A DNA stretch of 64,000 bases from Echinicola rosea (lineage in GTDB: Bacteria; Bacteroidota; Bacteroidia; Cytophagales; Cyclobacteriaceae), in the NCBI RefSeq assembly GCF_005281475.1, contig NZ_CP040106.1, positions 2,384,501 to 2,448,500 of the forward strand, written 5' to 3'. Made by a program: the position numbers and the translations under genes. Of this stretch, positions 27,353 to 39,877 are shown in pieces; position 1 is the stretch's first letter, and every line of letters begins with the position of its first letter. The notes under the pieces are model-generated. The model saw only the letters and a list, made by a program, of their open reading frames with translations, did no database searches and had not been told where the DNA came from.

Positions 27353-27760
27353 TAATGCCGTTTAGTTAGTATATACCTGGAAACATTGGTTCTATTGTTT
27401 TTCTGCTAAATTCCAAGATGGTTTTCATCTTTTTACCTTTGTCACTTTTTTGCTGCAGGTCAAAAAAGTGACCAAAAAACCCCGCCGCTACGCCACGGCG
27501 CACAGGTGTGCATCTATTGGCCTAAAATTAAAACCTTCCCTCATGCAGGCAAACTCCTCCTTTTTTAGCTGCCAACATTCTTTTTGGTTAGTATTTCGTC
27601 AAACAAGCCTGCCTACTTGCCCGCCCTCTTTTTAATTTCTAACGCCCAATACCTGCAAGGCGGATCCATTTTGTACATATTTTAAAAGGCCATGGATTAA
27701 AATCATAACTCTCTCAATGGACGATCCGTATTGGAAAATCTTCTTAACTAAACGGCATTG
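27353..27760. repeat. MITE-like element, family 1 (copy 1)
   Basis: A 408-bp non-coding element. Its ends are inverted repeats: AATGCCGTTTAGTTAG at the left and TTAACTAAACGGCATT at the right. It is flanked by ATTCCGGGTT (27,343-27,352) and AATCCGGGTT (27,761-27,770), a 10-bp direct repeat with one mismatch, as expected for a target-site duplication. The interior carries the shared core: a CTTTTTTG/CAAAAAAG hairpin, GCAGGCAAACTCCTC and CGTCAAACAAGCCTGC. It is very similar over its whole length to the copy at 42,179-42,591. Short open frames inside are conserved only as DNA. Confidence 0.88.
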
Positions 27761-27793
27761 AATCCGGGTTAAACACAGGTAGCTAACTATGGA

Positions 27794-29713
27794 CTACTCC
27801 TTCACCCTTAGCCTCTTATTGTAGATCATTTCTCCTTTGACAAAGACTTGGAAGAAATAGCGGCTTTTGGGATAGCGGGTCAGGTTTAGGGTGAACTTTC
27901 CTTCTTTAAGGTCTTGGTAGATGTGTTCTTCCACTACTTCTCCGCTCGGGTCCTTTACCAGTTTTATGGTGACTTCTTCGGGGTAATTGGATAAATAATC
28001 GAAGGTAGTGAAGTCCTGTGCGCGGGTAGGGAAGACGCCTAGCGAAATTTCCTTGTCATTGATTGGTGATATGGCCTCTCCTACTTCGAAATCATAGATG
28101 ATGCCACTTCCAAAATCCGAATCGAAGCTTTTTACGATCTGCCCGTCATTGTTCAATAAGATGACCTTTCCTCTTCCTGCCTTTGTCTTGTACCAAAACT
28201 CAAGACCATCTCCTCCAGTATCGGTAAAGTGCAGGCGATAAGCTCCTTTGGAGAGGTTTAGGCTGTCTTTGTAGGTGGTGTCGGCCACCATGGATCCCAC
28301 AGTTCTTTCGAATAAAACATTGCCTTCTGCATCGGTGACCGTGTACCCATTTTCCTGGGCAGCTTTATTGGTTTCAATGTGCAGAATCAGTTGCTCGCCA
28401 TGTACGGCTATCTTTTCATAAGGTGATATGGTTTTATTATCGCCGAGGTATCCATCTTTTTTTCCGTTGGGTTTTTTGAGTTCAAATTGATAGTTCAGGC
28501 TACCCTCCTGAGGGATTTTTCCTTCAAGCGTGACTGTGTCTGATTTGCCGGGAAGCAACTCTCCTGACCAAGAGGATTTTTGTGGTTGTAGTCCGACGGT
28601 ACCGTGTTCGATTTCTAGGCTTTTCAGTGGATGGCTCCCATTGTTTTTAATCACAATAGTAGGCCCGAAAGCAGCTGGGTTTTTCCTGCTGTGAACGGCT
28701 TTTTTGGAAGGGATGATAATGTCTTCGACGGATGCGTCCTGCTTTTTCTGATAAGACTTGTATTGGATCACATAGGCTGCTATCAGCTCGTTGGCGCTGG
28801 GTTTTGGAGATATATAATCTTCCATCTGGAGTTGGACGGTATGCTCAGGTGCGTTCAGGGCAAAGTCATAAATGTCTGGCTGTACCAAGTCTCCCGGGCA
28901 CCAATTGGCGCGGTCAAAGATCCAGGTGCCGGCTTGCGGGTAAAGCGGGTTGTTGCCGCATTGCTTCCACATTTGTCTGCTGGCTACAAGTTTGCCATCC
29001 AGGTAAAAATCCCGGTACTTGTTGCAGAACTCCCCGCATCCATCTGGGCTGTCCATGCCATGTCCGGTCTGGATGACCCTAAATCTGCCCAAAGAGGCTC
29101 CCTCGTCAGTGGTGATGGTGGTGGCCTTCAAGGTCTCCTCGATGGGGTTCCCCTTGTCTCCGTAGCGATAGGAGCCTTGGTAAACCTTGGTGATGCTGAC
29201 GGGCTCCATGATGGGTTGGCCTTTGATTACTTCAAAATCAACCGTGACTTTCCAACCCCGGTCTTCATTGGGCTCGTAGCCCGTGTGTTTGTACTCGACC
29301 TCCACGCTGTCCCTAAGCAATAGACTGAAGTCGGTGACATCCACTTCCCATTCGAATTCCCAGTCTTTTCCAAAAGCTCCACCGTAAGGAGTGAGCATTC
29401 GGGCAATTTCATAATCCAACATTTCGCCGTTTTTGCCACCGGCTCTTTTGAGGGTGATGTGGTCTACATAATCCCAGTCCGCACAGCGCATCCCGTCCGG
29501 ACAGCCAAAGTTGATTTTTAGGATGATTTGGCGAATGGCTTCGTCCTTATCAGGAAAAACCGCCCAGTTGGTATAGCTGTTTTCGCCTTTTTGGGGATTG
29601 GTAACGACGGTGATCTGGTCATGGCTGATGATATGGACAGTATCTTTCTCACCGGCCAAAACGTTTACTGCAATAATAAAGACTATTAGAAAGCTGAAAA
29701 GTGTGGTTTTCAT
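27794..29713 (-). CDS. PNGase F-like peptide:N-glycosidase
   Basis: A protein of about 639 residues from the ATG at 29,713 (MKTTLFSFLIVFIIAVNVLAG, signal peptide); an in-frame ATG at 29,728 adds five residues. The catalytic part resembles the two eight-stranded PNGase F domains: NFGCPDGMRCADWDYVDHI near 65-85 and SPDGCGEFCNKYRDFYLDG near 220-240. PNGase F releases whole N-glycans from asparagine. The protein is longer than classical PNGase F (about 350 residues), with extra beta domains and a tail (about 550-639) resembling a type A T9SS sorting domain. It follows the sulfatase gene by under 80 bp in the same direction, and both face away from the GH2 unit. Confidence 0.85.
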   Translation of the reverse strand: MKTTLFSFLIVFIIAVNVLAGEKDTVHIISHDQITVVTNPQKGENSYTNWAVFPDKDEAIRQIILKINFGCPDGMRCADWDYVDHITLKRAGGKNGEMLDYEIARMLTPYGGAFGKDWEFEWEVDVTDFSLLLRDSVEVEYKHTGYEPNEDRGWKVTVDFEVIKGQPIMEPVSITKVYQGSYRYGDKGNPIEETLKATTITTDEGASLGRFRVIQTGHGMDSPDGCGEFCNKYRDFYLDGKLVASRQMWKQCGNNPLYPQAGTWIFDRANWCPGDLVQPDIYDFALNAPEHTVQLQMEDYISPKPSANELIAAYVIQYKSYQKKQDASVEDIIIPSKKAVHSRKNPAAFGPTIVIKNNGSHPLKSLEIEHGTVGLQPQKSSWSGELLPGKSDTVTLEGKIPQEGSLNYQFELKKPNGKKDGYLGDNKTISPYEKIAVHGEQLILHIETNKAAQENGYTVTDAEGNVLFERTVGSMVADTTYKDSLNLSKGAYRLHFTDTGGDGLEFWYKTKAGRGKVILLNNDGQIVKSFDSDFGSGIIYDFEVGEAISPINDKEISLGVFPTRAQDFTTFDYLSNYPEEVTIKLVKDPSGEVVEEHIYQDLKEGKFTLNLTRYPKSRYFFQVFVKGEMIYNKRLRVKE

Positions 29714-29792
29714 TTGTTTTTCTATCATTTAGAAATTAATAGAGGCTCTCGTGAGGCTCGAAAGGCTTTATCAATGTACGGGTTGGTGGCTT

Positions 29793-31220
29793 TTATTTGC
29801 TTTGGTGTTTTAGCTCAATCATTTCTTTGTTCCATTCTTGATGGAGCTGGAGGAGTTCTTGTAGGATTTTCGGGTTTTCTTTTGCTACGTTGGTCGTCTC
29901 GGTGGAGTCGATAGCCATATTTACCAAATAAAGCTTGTCATCTTCACCAAACTCCAGTTCTTTTTCAGCATCCCAGGGATTGCCCAAAAGCTTCCAATTG
30001 TTTTTTCGAATGGCCCAGGAGTTTGACGTGCTTTCAGGGTCACCAGTGGCCCAATGGAGGACTTCGTGCTGGCTAGGTGCATTCTTGTCGTTGATAATGG
30101 GCATCAGGCTTTTGCCGTCAATTTCCTCTTGGTTAGGGATTTCGGTATCGGTCAGCTCCGAAAGTGTAGGGAGCCAATCAATGCTGTTGGCCATTTGGTT
30201 TCTGACTTGGTTGGCAGGAATGGCATCAGGGTAACGGATCATAGCGGGTACTCTTATCCCTCCTTCGAGCATGCAGAATTTGGCACCATGGTAAGGGCCG
30301 TTATTGCCACCACCAAAGAAAGCGCGTTCTTCTGTGCTGTGCCCATGATCTGATTGGTACACGATAATGGTATTGTTCAGCTGGCCAGTGGCTTCCAAAT
30401 GATCCAAGACCTCGCCTATCATTTCATCATAAGTACTGATGAAAGCTGCGTATTCCCTTCGTGGCGAAGGAAGGTCTTTGTAGTGCTCGAGCCATTTTGG
30501 CCGGCCCTGATAAGGGTAATGGGGCATGTTGATGGCCCAATAGACAAAGAAAGGATCTTCCGTTTCTGAAGCAGTGAACTTTTTGACCTCATCCACCATC
30601 AGGTCGCCGAAGAATTGGCCGGGATAATACACTTCTTCCTCGTTTCGGTACAGGTCGTGCATGTTAGGTCCTGCCCAAAAGAAGAAGTGGGAATAGTTAT
30701 CGATGCATCCTCTTTGGTGACCAAAGAAATAATCGAAGCCTTGGCCATTGGGGAGTTTTTCGGGGCTGTGCCCAAGGTGCCATTTTCCGATCAGCCCAGT
30801 TTTATATCCATCGGCTTTGAATACCTCGGCCATGGTGGTTTCGTCTGTGGGCAGACCAGATTTGAATTCCGGATCAGCATGTGGAGGGGCCACGTTGCCA
30901 AACAACCGGGCGTGTTGGTTATATTTTCCTGTCATCAAGCTTGCCCTGGATGGGGAGCAAACCGGGGCCGCTGCATAAAATTGGGTGAAACGTGTGCCTT
31001 CACGGGCAATCCGGTCAAGATTTGGAGTTTCCAAGTCTTTTGATCCATAGGCATTCGTGTCAAATGTGCCTTGGTCGTCTGCGAAGATGACAAGGATGTT
31101 GGGCTTGTTTTTATGCCGAACACTGTGCGAGGTCTTTTCCTGTTGGTCAGATGCTCGTTGGCAAGAGGCCACAGTTATAAGCAGGCAAAGAGTAGCGAGG
31201 GAAAATGGATGCAGTTTCAT
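29793..31220 (-). CDS. Sulfatase (type I, formylglycine-dependent) lipoprotein
   Basis: A 475-residue sulfatase with a lipobox ending at C20 (ITVASCQ). The catalytic motif CSPSRASLMTG places C88, which must be converted to formylglycine by an anaerobic or FGE-type maturase encoded elsewhere. Metal ligands include D48 and D49 (VIFADDQG) and the later QSDHGHSTEE segment; TGLIGKWHLGH is also diagnostic. It removes sulfate from a glycan in the periplasm or at the surface. It is first in a two-gene unit with the PNGase F-like gene, pointing to sulfated N-glycans or proteoglycan as substrate. Confidence 0.95.
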   Translation of the reverse strand: MKLHPFSLATLCLLITVASCQRASDQQEKTSHSVRHKNKPNILVIFADDQGTFDTNAYGSKDLETPNLDRIAREGTRFTQFYAAAPVCSPSRASLMTGKYNQHARLFGNVAPPHADPEFKSGLPTDETTMAEVFKADGYKTGLIGKWHLGHSPEKLPNGQGFDYFFGHQRGCIDNYSHFFFWAGPNMHDLYRNEEEVYYPGQFFGDLMVDEVKKFTASETEDPFFVYWAINMPHYPYQGRPKWLEHYKDLPSPRREYAAFISTYDEMIGEVLDHLEATGQLNNTIIVYQSDHGHSTEERAFFGGGNNGPYHGAKFCMLEGGIRVPAMIRYPDAIPANQVRNQMANSIDWLPTLSELTDTEIPNQEEIDGKSLMPIINDKNAPSQHEVLHWATGDPESTSNSWAIRKNNWKLLGNPWDAEKELEFGEDDKLYLVNMAIDSTETTNVAKENPKILQELLQLHQEWNKEMIELKHQSK

Positions 31221-31324
31221 GATGGGGACTAGTTTGCTATGTGCATTAGTTGTTGCTTTACGAAATTACCTTTATCTCAGGAGTGAAGCAAGTTAATATA
31301 GGGTATGATATGTTAAAATTTACC

Positions 31325-31332
31325 CAAAGATA
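31325..31332 (-). promoter_or_regulatory. Candidate -7 element for the sulfatase-PNGase unit
   Basis: The minus strand reads TATCTTTG, an exact TAnnTTTG match, about 105 bp upstream of the sulfatase start. No good -33 TTG was seen. Confidence 0.4.
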
Positions 31333-31383
31333 GTTTGAGTTATTTTAAAAAATTATTTAAACATAATGAAATTAAAAAAAAAT

Positions 31384-31495
31384 GGTTCTATATGATTTGT
31401 TATGGTTAACTGGTGTAACCTTCTTATTCCATTTTAGCTTACTCTTTAGCTTCTACTATTGCTACTTTTTTCTACAGGTAAAAAAGAGTAACCAA
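31384..31495. repeat. Truncated family 2 repeat (left part)
   Basis: Starts GGTTCTATATGATTTGTTAT like the left ends at 6,948 and 41,718, and continues to the core hairpin and AGTAACCAAAACCT at about 31,483-31,500. The AGGCAAACTCC/AAGCCTGC part and the right inverted end are missing or unrecognisable downstream, so this looks like a decayed or deleted copy. The rest of the gap to 31,754 is AT-rich and presumably holds the GH2 promoter. Confidence 0.6.
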
Positions 31496-31739
31496 AACCT
31501 AAAGGTCGTGGTTAAGCCGTAGAGGTACTGCATCTTCCCCAAACAAGCTATAATCCGTGCACGTTCGGCACTCTTGGTAATTCCAAATGCATTAACTGGG
31601 TTGAATGGAAAATTATCAGGGTGAATGGTTTTCTGTTTCGAAAGTTGACTTTTGATTTATTTTTATTTTCAAATTATTTCATATTACATTATAAAGTATT
31701 CGTTTTATTTCCTTTTTTTGTAGGGTACTGAGCTTATAA

Positions 31740-34865
<3,126 letters not shown>

Positions 34866-34900
34866 TTAAATCGTTAAGAAATACTAAAATAAAACCCAAT

Positions 34901-36199
34901 ATGATGAGTATTAAAAGATTGTTGCCAATGGCCGTTCTGGGAGTATTATTGGCCTGTGAGTCTTCAGGACTTCAGGAGGTAGCCAAGGAATTCCAAGTGA
35001 CGACCAAAATCCCGATAGGAGGCAATTCATATTTGACAGCCGGTAAAGGGTTAAAAGTGACCCGGAATGGCGTGCAGGACTGGACTTCTGAGGAAGCGGT
35101 TTTGAGTACCTATTTTAAAATGGAAAGGCCACAGCAGGTTTTTTTGCAACTGGTGTTGGATGGAAAATCGTCATGTACATTTGAGGTAACAGCAGCTGGA
35201 CAACGTAAGGGTGTTACGGTTTCTGCAGAGGGTTCCGATACGGTGAGTGTGGGGACATTTGATCTAGGGCAGGGGTATGTGAATGTAGATATTAAAGGTA
35301 AAGCAAAGGAAGGGGCACATTTTCCCTCCGTTGAATCCCTTTTGGTGAACGTGAAGGAAGAGGCGCCAATTGTCTTTGTGAAAGATAATGAAAGCAACCG
35401 CTATTATTGGGGGCGAAGAGGGCCATCCGTTCACTTAAGCTATACCTTACCGGGTGATAAGGACTTTAAGTGGTTTTACAATGAAATTACCGTTCCTGAG
35501 GGTGAAGATCCGAATGGCTCCTATTATATGGCCAATGGTTTTGGAGAAGGTTATTTCGGGATACAAGCCAATTCAGATGATGAGCGCAGGGTGCTGTTTT
35601 CCGTTTGGAGCCCCTTTCATACGGATAACCCTGATGAAATCCCTGAGGATCAGCAGATCAAGCTGCTGAAAAAGGGAGACGGTGTTTATACAGGTGAATT
35701 TGGAAACGAGGGATCTGGTGGACAGAGCTATTGGAAATACAAGTGGATCACGGGAAATACCTACAGGTTCCTAAATTCCGTGGAGCCTGACGGGAAGGGC
35801 AATACCATTTATACGGCCTATTTCTATGCGCCAGAGCTAGGTGAGTGGAAGTTGATTGCCAGTTTTCTGAGACCTCAGACCGACACGTGGTATAAGCGGC
35901 CACATTCTTTTTTGGAGAATTTTATCGACAGCAATGGATATATTGGGAGAAAGGCTTTTTATCATGACCAGTGGGCAATGGATGTGCAAGGTAATTGGGT
36001 AGAGCTTACGGAGGCGAAGTTTACGGGGGATGATATTGCCAATAGAGGCTATAGAATGGATTATGCTGGGGGAGAAGAAGCGGGAAGGTTCTTCTTGCGC
36101 AATGGTGGTTTTTTCGATGCGTTTGAAGCGCTTAACAGTATGCACCAACGAGCCCCAACCCATAATTCTCCAGAAGTGGATGTGAACAGTTTGCCTTAA
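34901..36199 (+). CDS. DUF5077-DUF3472 lipoprotein (no F5/8 module)
   Basis: A 432-residue lipoprotein (lipobox LLAC in VLLACESSG); the second codon is also ATG. A DUF5077-like beta domain (about 35-150) precedes a DUF3472 domain (about 165-415), with the same landmarks as the paralogue at 22,415: SVHLSYTLPGDKDFKWFYNE, GNEGSGGQSYWKYKW and HSFLENFIDSNG. It ends after DUF3472, so it lacks the discoidin module. It lies 35 bp after the GH2 gene and is ended by a terminator, forming a two-gene unit. Function unknown; a carbohydrate-active role is inferred from context. Confidence 0.85.
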   Translation: MMSIKRLLPMAVLGVLLACESSGLQEVAKEFQVTTKIPIGGNSYLTAGKGLKVTRNGVQDWTSEEAVLSTYFKMERPQQVFLQLVLDGKSSCTFEVTAAGQRKGVTVSAEGSDTVSVGTFDLGQGYVNVDIKGKAKEGAHFPSVESLLVNVKEEAPIVFVKDNESNRYYWGRRGPSVHLSYTLPGDKDFKWFYNEITVPEGEDPNGSYYMANGFGEGYFGIQANSDDERRVLFSVWSPFHTDNPDEIPEDQQIKLLKKGDGVYTGEFGNEGSGGQSYWKYKWITGNTYRFLNSVEPDGKGNTIYTAYFYAPELGEWKLIASFLRPQTDTWYKRPHSFLENFIDSNGYIGRKAFYHDQWAMDVQGNWVELTEAKFTGDDIANRGYRMDYAGGEEAGRFFLRNGGFFDAFEALNSMHQRAPTHNSPEVDVNSLP

Positions 36200-36221
36200 C
36201 AGCAAAAAAAGTAAAGTTTTC

Positions 36222-36263
36222 AAAAGAGCCTATGCGTTTTAAATGTATAGGCTCTTTTTTTTT
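36222..36263 (+). terminator. Rho-independent terminator after the second DUF3472 gene
   Basis: AAAAGAGCCTATGC pairs with GTATAGGCTCTTTT around a short AT-rich loop, followed by a long T run. It starts 23 bp after the stop. Confidence 0.88.
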
Positions 36264-36846
36264 GGTGGTCGTTGATGGTAAGACCAAAAGCTACTTTTTG
36301 GAGACGGTGGATTGCGGGTTTGAGGTTAATATTATTCTTTAAAAATCTTTTCGTAAGTAATTTTCTTTTGTTTTCTAATTTTATCTGTATAATGTGATCC
36401 ATATTTATTGATTCGAAATATTTATTTGTTACATTTAGGATGGTAATGAAACAAATAGAAAAGAAAGTGAAGGTGGTTTGCGTTTTTCTTTCTGGTATTT
36501 GTTTAACCCAATGGTTGAAAAGTACTATTTCTGTCATGGGTGTACATTGAAATGGGACCTTCAGAAAGCAAGGGGTATCCTGGTCAGTGAAATCGCCTCT
36601 AACCCAGTGTTGTTGCTTCATTCAGGTGATAAAGGGTCGGATCGAGCAGGGTCGAGGTGCTGTGTCTAGCCCTTGATTCCGCTCAGGCGGACATCTCTAA
36701 ATTGATGGCTTAATAGCGATTTCCTTGGTGTCCCGGTATGATTTAGCATTAAACCCAAGTACTAACGATAACAAGAATGAGTAGGAGCCCCAGGAGGCTT
36801 GGAGTCTGGGGATCTGTAAACTGTTTACCAACACAAATCGAAAATT
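36264..36846. other. 583-bp leader region before the second susC
   Basis: No convincing coding frame. The first half is AT-rich and the second half more mixed. The length and position suggest a regulated promoter and leader for the second SusC/SusD pair, which has no sigma/anti-sigma gene of its own beside it. I could not identify an exact TAnnTTTG box or a known riboswitch. Confidence 0.4.
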
Positions 36847-39800
36847 ATGATGAAAAAACTACTTACCAGATTAGGGTGGGTAGCCTTAGGAAGTTTTTCC
36901 CTATCGGCGACCGCATTCCCGGTAAGTGCCAGTCCCTTAAAGGGAGAGGTGCTGAAAATTGACAGCTATGAGGGCAGCAATTTTGCAGAGGAAGCAGAAA
37001 TAGATATTCAAGGAACCGTTTCGGATTCTTCGGGAGAGCCGCTTTTGGGAGTGAGTATCTTGGTGAAAGGTACCACCAAAGGAACCATTACCGATATGGA
37101 CGGTAATTTTATACTAAAGGATATTCCAGAAGACGCTGTGCTTCAAGTATCGTTTATTGGTTTTAAGAGCCAAGAGGTCACGGTAGGAGGCAGCAGCCAA
37201 TTGGAGATTGTTTTAAAAGAGGATACGCAAGGATTGGAGGAAGTGGTGGTTACCGGTTATACTTCCCAAAAGCGGGAAAACCTCACCGGTTCGGTAGCCA
37301 TTGTGGACGGAGATAAACTCCAGGACATTACTTCTCCAAATGTCGGGAACATGCTGCAAGGTAAGCTGGCAGGTGTCGATGTAAGTGCTTCATCTGGGGC
37401 CCCGGGATCACTTCCCAAAATTAGAATAAGGGGTAAGAATTCCATTCGGTCTTCGGTAAATCCTATTTGGGTAGTGGACGGTGTGATTTGGCACGGTACG
37501 CCAAATATCAACCCTGCAGATATCGAGAGCATTTCCGTTTTGAAAGATGCGGCATCTGCAGCATTGTACGGTTCTCGCGGGGCGAATGGTGTGGTAGTCG
37601 TCACCACCAAAACCGCTCAGGGAGCAAATACCAGTACTATTAATGTAAGTGCCAAGACGGGGGTTTCTCTCTTCAATACGGGCGGATTTGAGATTTCCAA
37701 TAGCCAAGAAATGTATGACTTGTGGGGTCAGTTTCCAAATGAAAGTGCGATTCCCGATTATTACAACGAATCACTTCTTGACACGGATACGGATTGGTTG
37801 GATATCGGTACGCAAGCGGGGACTGTTCAGGACTATAACCTGAGCTATACAGGTACCGCCGATAAGACCAGGGTTTTTGCTACGGGCAATTATTTTAAAG
37901 AAGAGGGTTCGGTGAAAGGCTATACATACGAGCGAATGACCGGTCGAGTGAATTTTGAATATGATATTTCACCAAAATTCACCATCAAACCAAAACTCGC
38001 GGCCACCTATATCAATACCGAAAACAGACAGCACAGCATTTATGATATGTACCGCAACCTTCCTTGGGACAATCCCTATGGAGAGGATGGCAAGCCGGTA
38101 AATCCGCAAGAAGGGGACGTGACCTGGTATGGCAGGGACAATAGCAATTATCTCTACGACCTCCAATGGAACTACTCTACTGGCGATACAGTAAATGTGA
38201 TGGCCAATGTGGATTTTCAGTATGATATTACGGAAAATTTATCCTTTATCTCTACCAATAACATCACTTATTATGAAGCAGAGACCTTTTCGTACACGGA
38301 TCCTCGCTCCAATAGTGGACTGGCGGACAATGGACGCTTGTATAATGGGATAGGTAAAAGAACCACGCGATTTACCAATCAAATGTTATCGTATAATAAG
38401 ACCATTGATGACCATACAATCAGTGCTTTGATAGCCTACGAGTATAATGATTACGTCTATAACAGTCTAAGCGCCACAGGTAAGGGGATTGTGCCTGGTG
38501 CATCGATCATTAGCAGTACTTCCGAGCCCACGACGATAGGAGGGACCAAAAATGATTATGCATTCCAGTCTTACCTCTTCAATGCCAATTACGGATACAA
38601 AGGCAAGTATAATGCACAAGTTTCTTTCAGGCGCGATGGGGCTTCGCGTTTTGGGGCAAATAACAAATATGGAAACTTTTTTGCGATCAGTGGATCCTGG
38701 AATATTAATAGAGAGGAATTCTTCAATAGCCAGGCGTTTGATTATTTAAGGTTAAAAGCATCCTATGGTGGTGTAGGAAATACACCTAATTCATTGTATC
38801 CACAGTACGAGCTTTATTCCCTCAATGCCCAATATAATGGTGATCCGGCGGCCGTAGCTTCTACGCTTGGCAATGATGACCTGACATGGGAAAAAACATA
38901 CGATACCAATATTGGAGTGGAGTTTGGCCTGTGGAGCAGGCTGACCGGTGTGCTGGAAGTCTATAACAAAAGCACCAGTGGGCTGCTTCACTTTGTGCCC
39001 CTTCCAGATGTGTCAGGATATACGGGATATTTTGACAATATCGGTGGTGTAAGAAACAGGGGGATTGAGTTTACCTTGGGGGCTGATGTGCTGAACACTG
39101 CATCAGGTTTTAACTGGCGATTGGATTTTAATATCGGCAAAAACGACAATGAGATCACGGAACTTTATGGCGGAAAGAGCCAAATTTCAGGAAATACGAT
39201 CATTGAAGAAGGTGAAAATATCGATACCTGGTACATGAGAAAGTGGGCCGGTGTAAATCCAGAGGACGGTACACCGCAGTGGGAGCAGGTAGATCCTGCA
39301 ACTGGGGAAACCACCATTACAGGATCATACTCAGCAGCGACCCTTCAAAAAGTGGGGACTTCCACACCGGATTTCTTCGGTGGTCTAAGCTCCAGTATGG
39401 AATACAAGGGAGTGTATCTAAACGCTACTTTTGCTTATTCTGAAGGGGCAATGGTTTATCAATCGGCTCGAGAGCTGTTTGACAGCGATGGCGCATATCC
39501 TACTTATAATTTCATGAGGTTACAGGATGGCTGGTCCAGATGGTCACCTGACAATCCAAATGCCACACATCCACAGCCTATATATGGAGGGAACAATAAT
39601 GCGCACAAAACCTCTTCCCGATATTTGGAAGATGCGAGCTATTTGAGAATGCGTAATGTGACCTTGGGATATACCATTCCTTCCCAAATTACAGATTCCT
39701 GGAAGATTGGAAGCCTGAGTGCTTATTTCTCGGCAGACAACTTGATTACGATCACCGATTACTCTGGTTTGGATCCTGAAGCAGCCGTAAATGGGGATAC

Positions 39801-39858
39801 CTCATCTCCTTACCCACTTCCTAGACGCCTTACCTTCGGTGTAAATCTTTCTTTCTGA
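36847..39858 (+). CDS. SusC/RagA TonB-linked outer-membrane transporter
   Basis: A 1,003-residue protein; the second codon is also ATG. After the signal peptide (about 1-28) comes a carboxypeptidase-regulatory beta domain (about 55-125; IQGTVSDSSGEPLLGVSILV), the linker LEEVVVTGYTSQKRENLTGSV, a plug (about 140-250; SVLKDAASAALYGSRGANGVV) and the barrel. There is no STN domain, so unlike the transporter at 15,678 it should not signal through a FecR anti-sigma. It imports oligosaccharide or glycopeptide with the SusD partner that starts 19 bp downstream. Confidence 0.96.
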   Translation: MMKKLLTRLGWVALGSFSLSATAFPVSASPLKGEVLKIDSYEGSNFAEEAEIDIQGTVSDSSGEPLLGVSILVKGTTKGTITDMDGNFILKDIPEDAVLQVSFIGFKSQEVTVGGSSQLEIVLKEDTQGLEEVVVTGYTSQKRENLTGSVAIVDGDKLQDITSPNVGNMLQGKLAGVDVSASSGAPGSLPKIRIRGKNSIRSSVNPIWVVDGVIWHGTPNINPADIESISVLKDAASAALYGSRGANGVVVVTTKTAQGANTSTINVSAKTGVSLFNTGGFEISNSQEMYDLWGQFPNESAIPDYYNESLLDTDTDWLDIGTQAGTVQDYNLSYTGTADKTRVFATGNYFKEEGSVKGYTYERMTGRVNFEYDISPKFTIKPKLAATYINTENRQHSIYDMYRNLPWDNPYGEDGKPVNPQEGDVTWYGRDNSNYLYDLQWNYSTGDTVNVMANVDFQYDITENLSFISTNNITYYEAETFSYTDPRSNSGLADNGRLYNGIGKRTTRFTNQMLSYNKTIDDHTISALIAYEYNDYVYNSLSATGKGIVPGASIISSTSEPTTIGGTKNDYAFQSYLFNANYGYKGKYNAQVSFRRDGASRFGANNKYGNFFAISGSWNINREEFFNSQAFDYLRLKASYGGVGNTPNSLYPQYELYSLNAQYNGDPAAVASTLGNDDLTWEKTYDTNIGVEFGLWSRLTGVLEVYNKSTSGLLHFVPLPDVSGYTGYFDNIGGVRNRGIEFTLGADVLNTASGFNWRLDFNIGKNDNEITELYGGKSQISGNTIIEEGENIDTWYMRKWAGVNPEDGTPQWEQVDPATGETTITGSYSAATLQKVGTSTPDFFGGLSSSMEYKGVYLNATFAYSEGAMVYQSARELFDSDGAYPTYNFMRLQDGWSRWSPDNPNATHPQPIYGGNNNAHKTSSRYLEDASYLRMRNVTLGYTIPSQITDSWKIGSLSAYFSADNLITITDYSGLDPEAAVNGDTSSPYPLPRRLTFGVNLSF

Positions 39859-39877
39859 TCTAAAAAGTTACGAAATT

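Noticed and set aside
27450..27635. 61-codon frame starting MLQVKKVTKK, with a near-identical partner at 42,275-42,460
   Set aside because: Both lie inside the family 1 repeats. The similarity is explained by DNA repeat identity; there is no domain, and family 2 copies break the frame.
28631..29323. 230-codon plus-strand frame
   Set aside because: Antisense to the PNGase F-like gene, whose protein has recognisable motifs; the plus frame has none.
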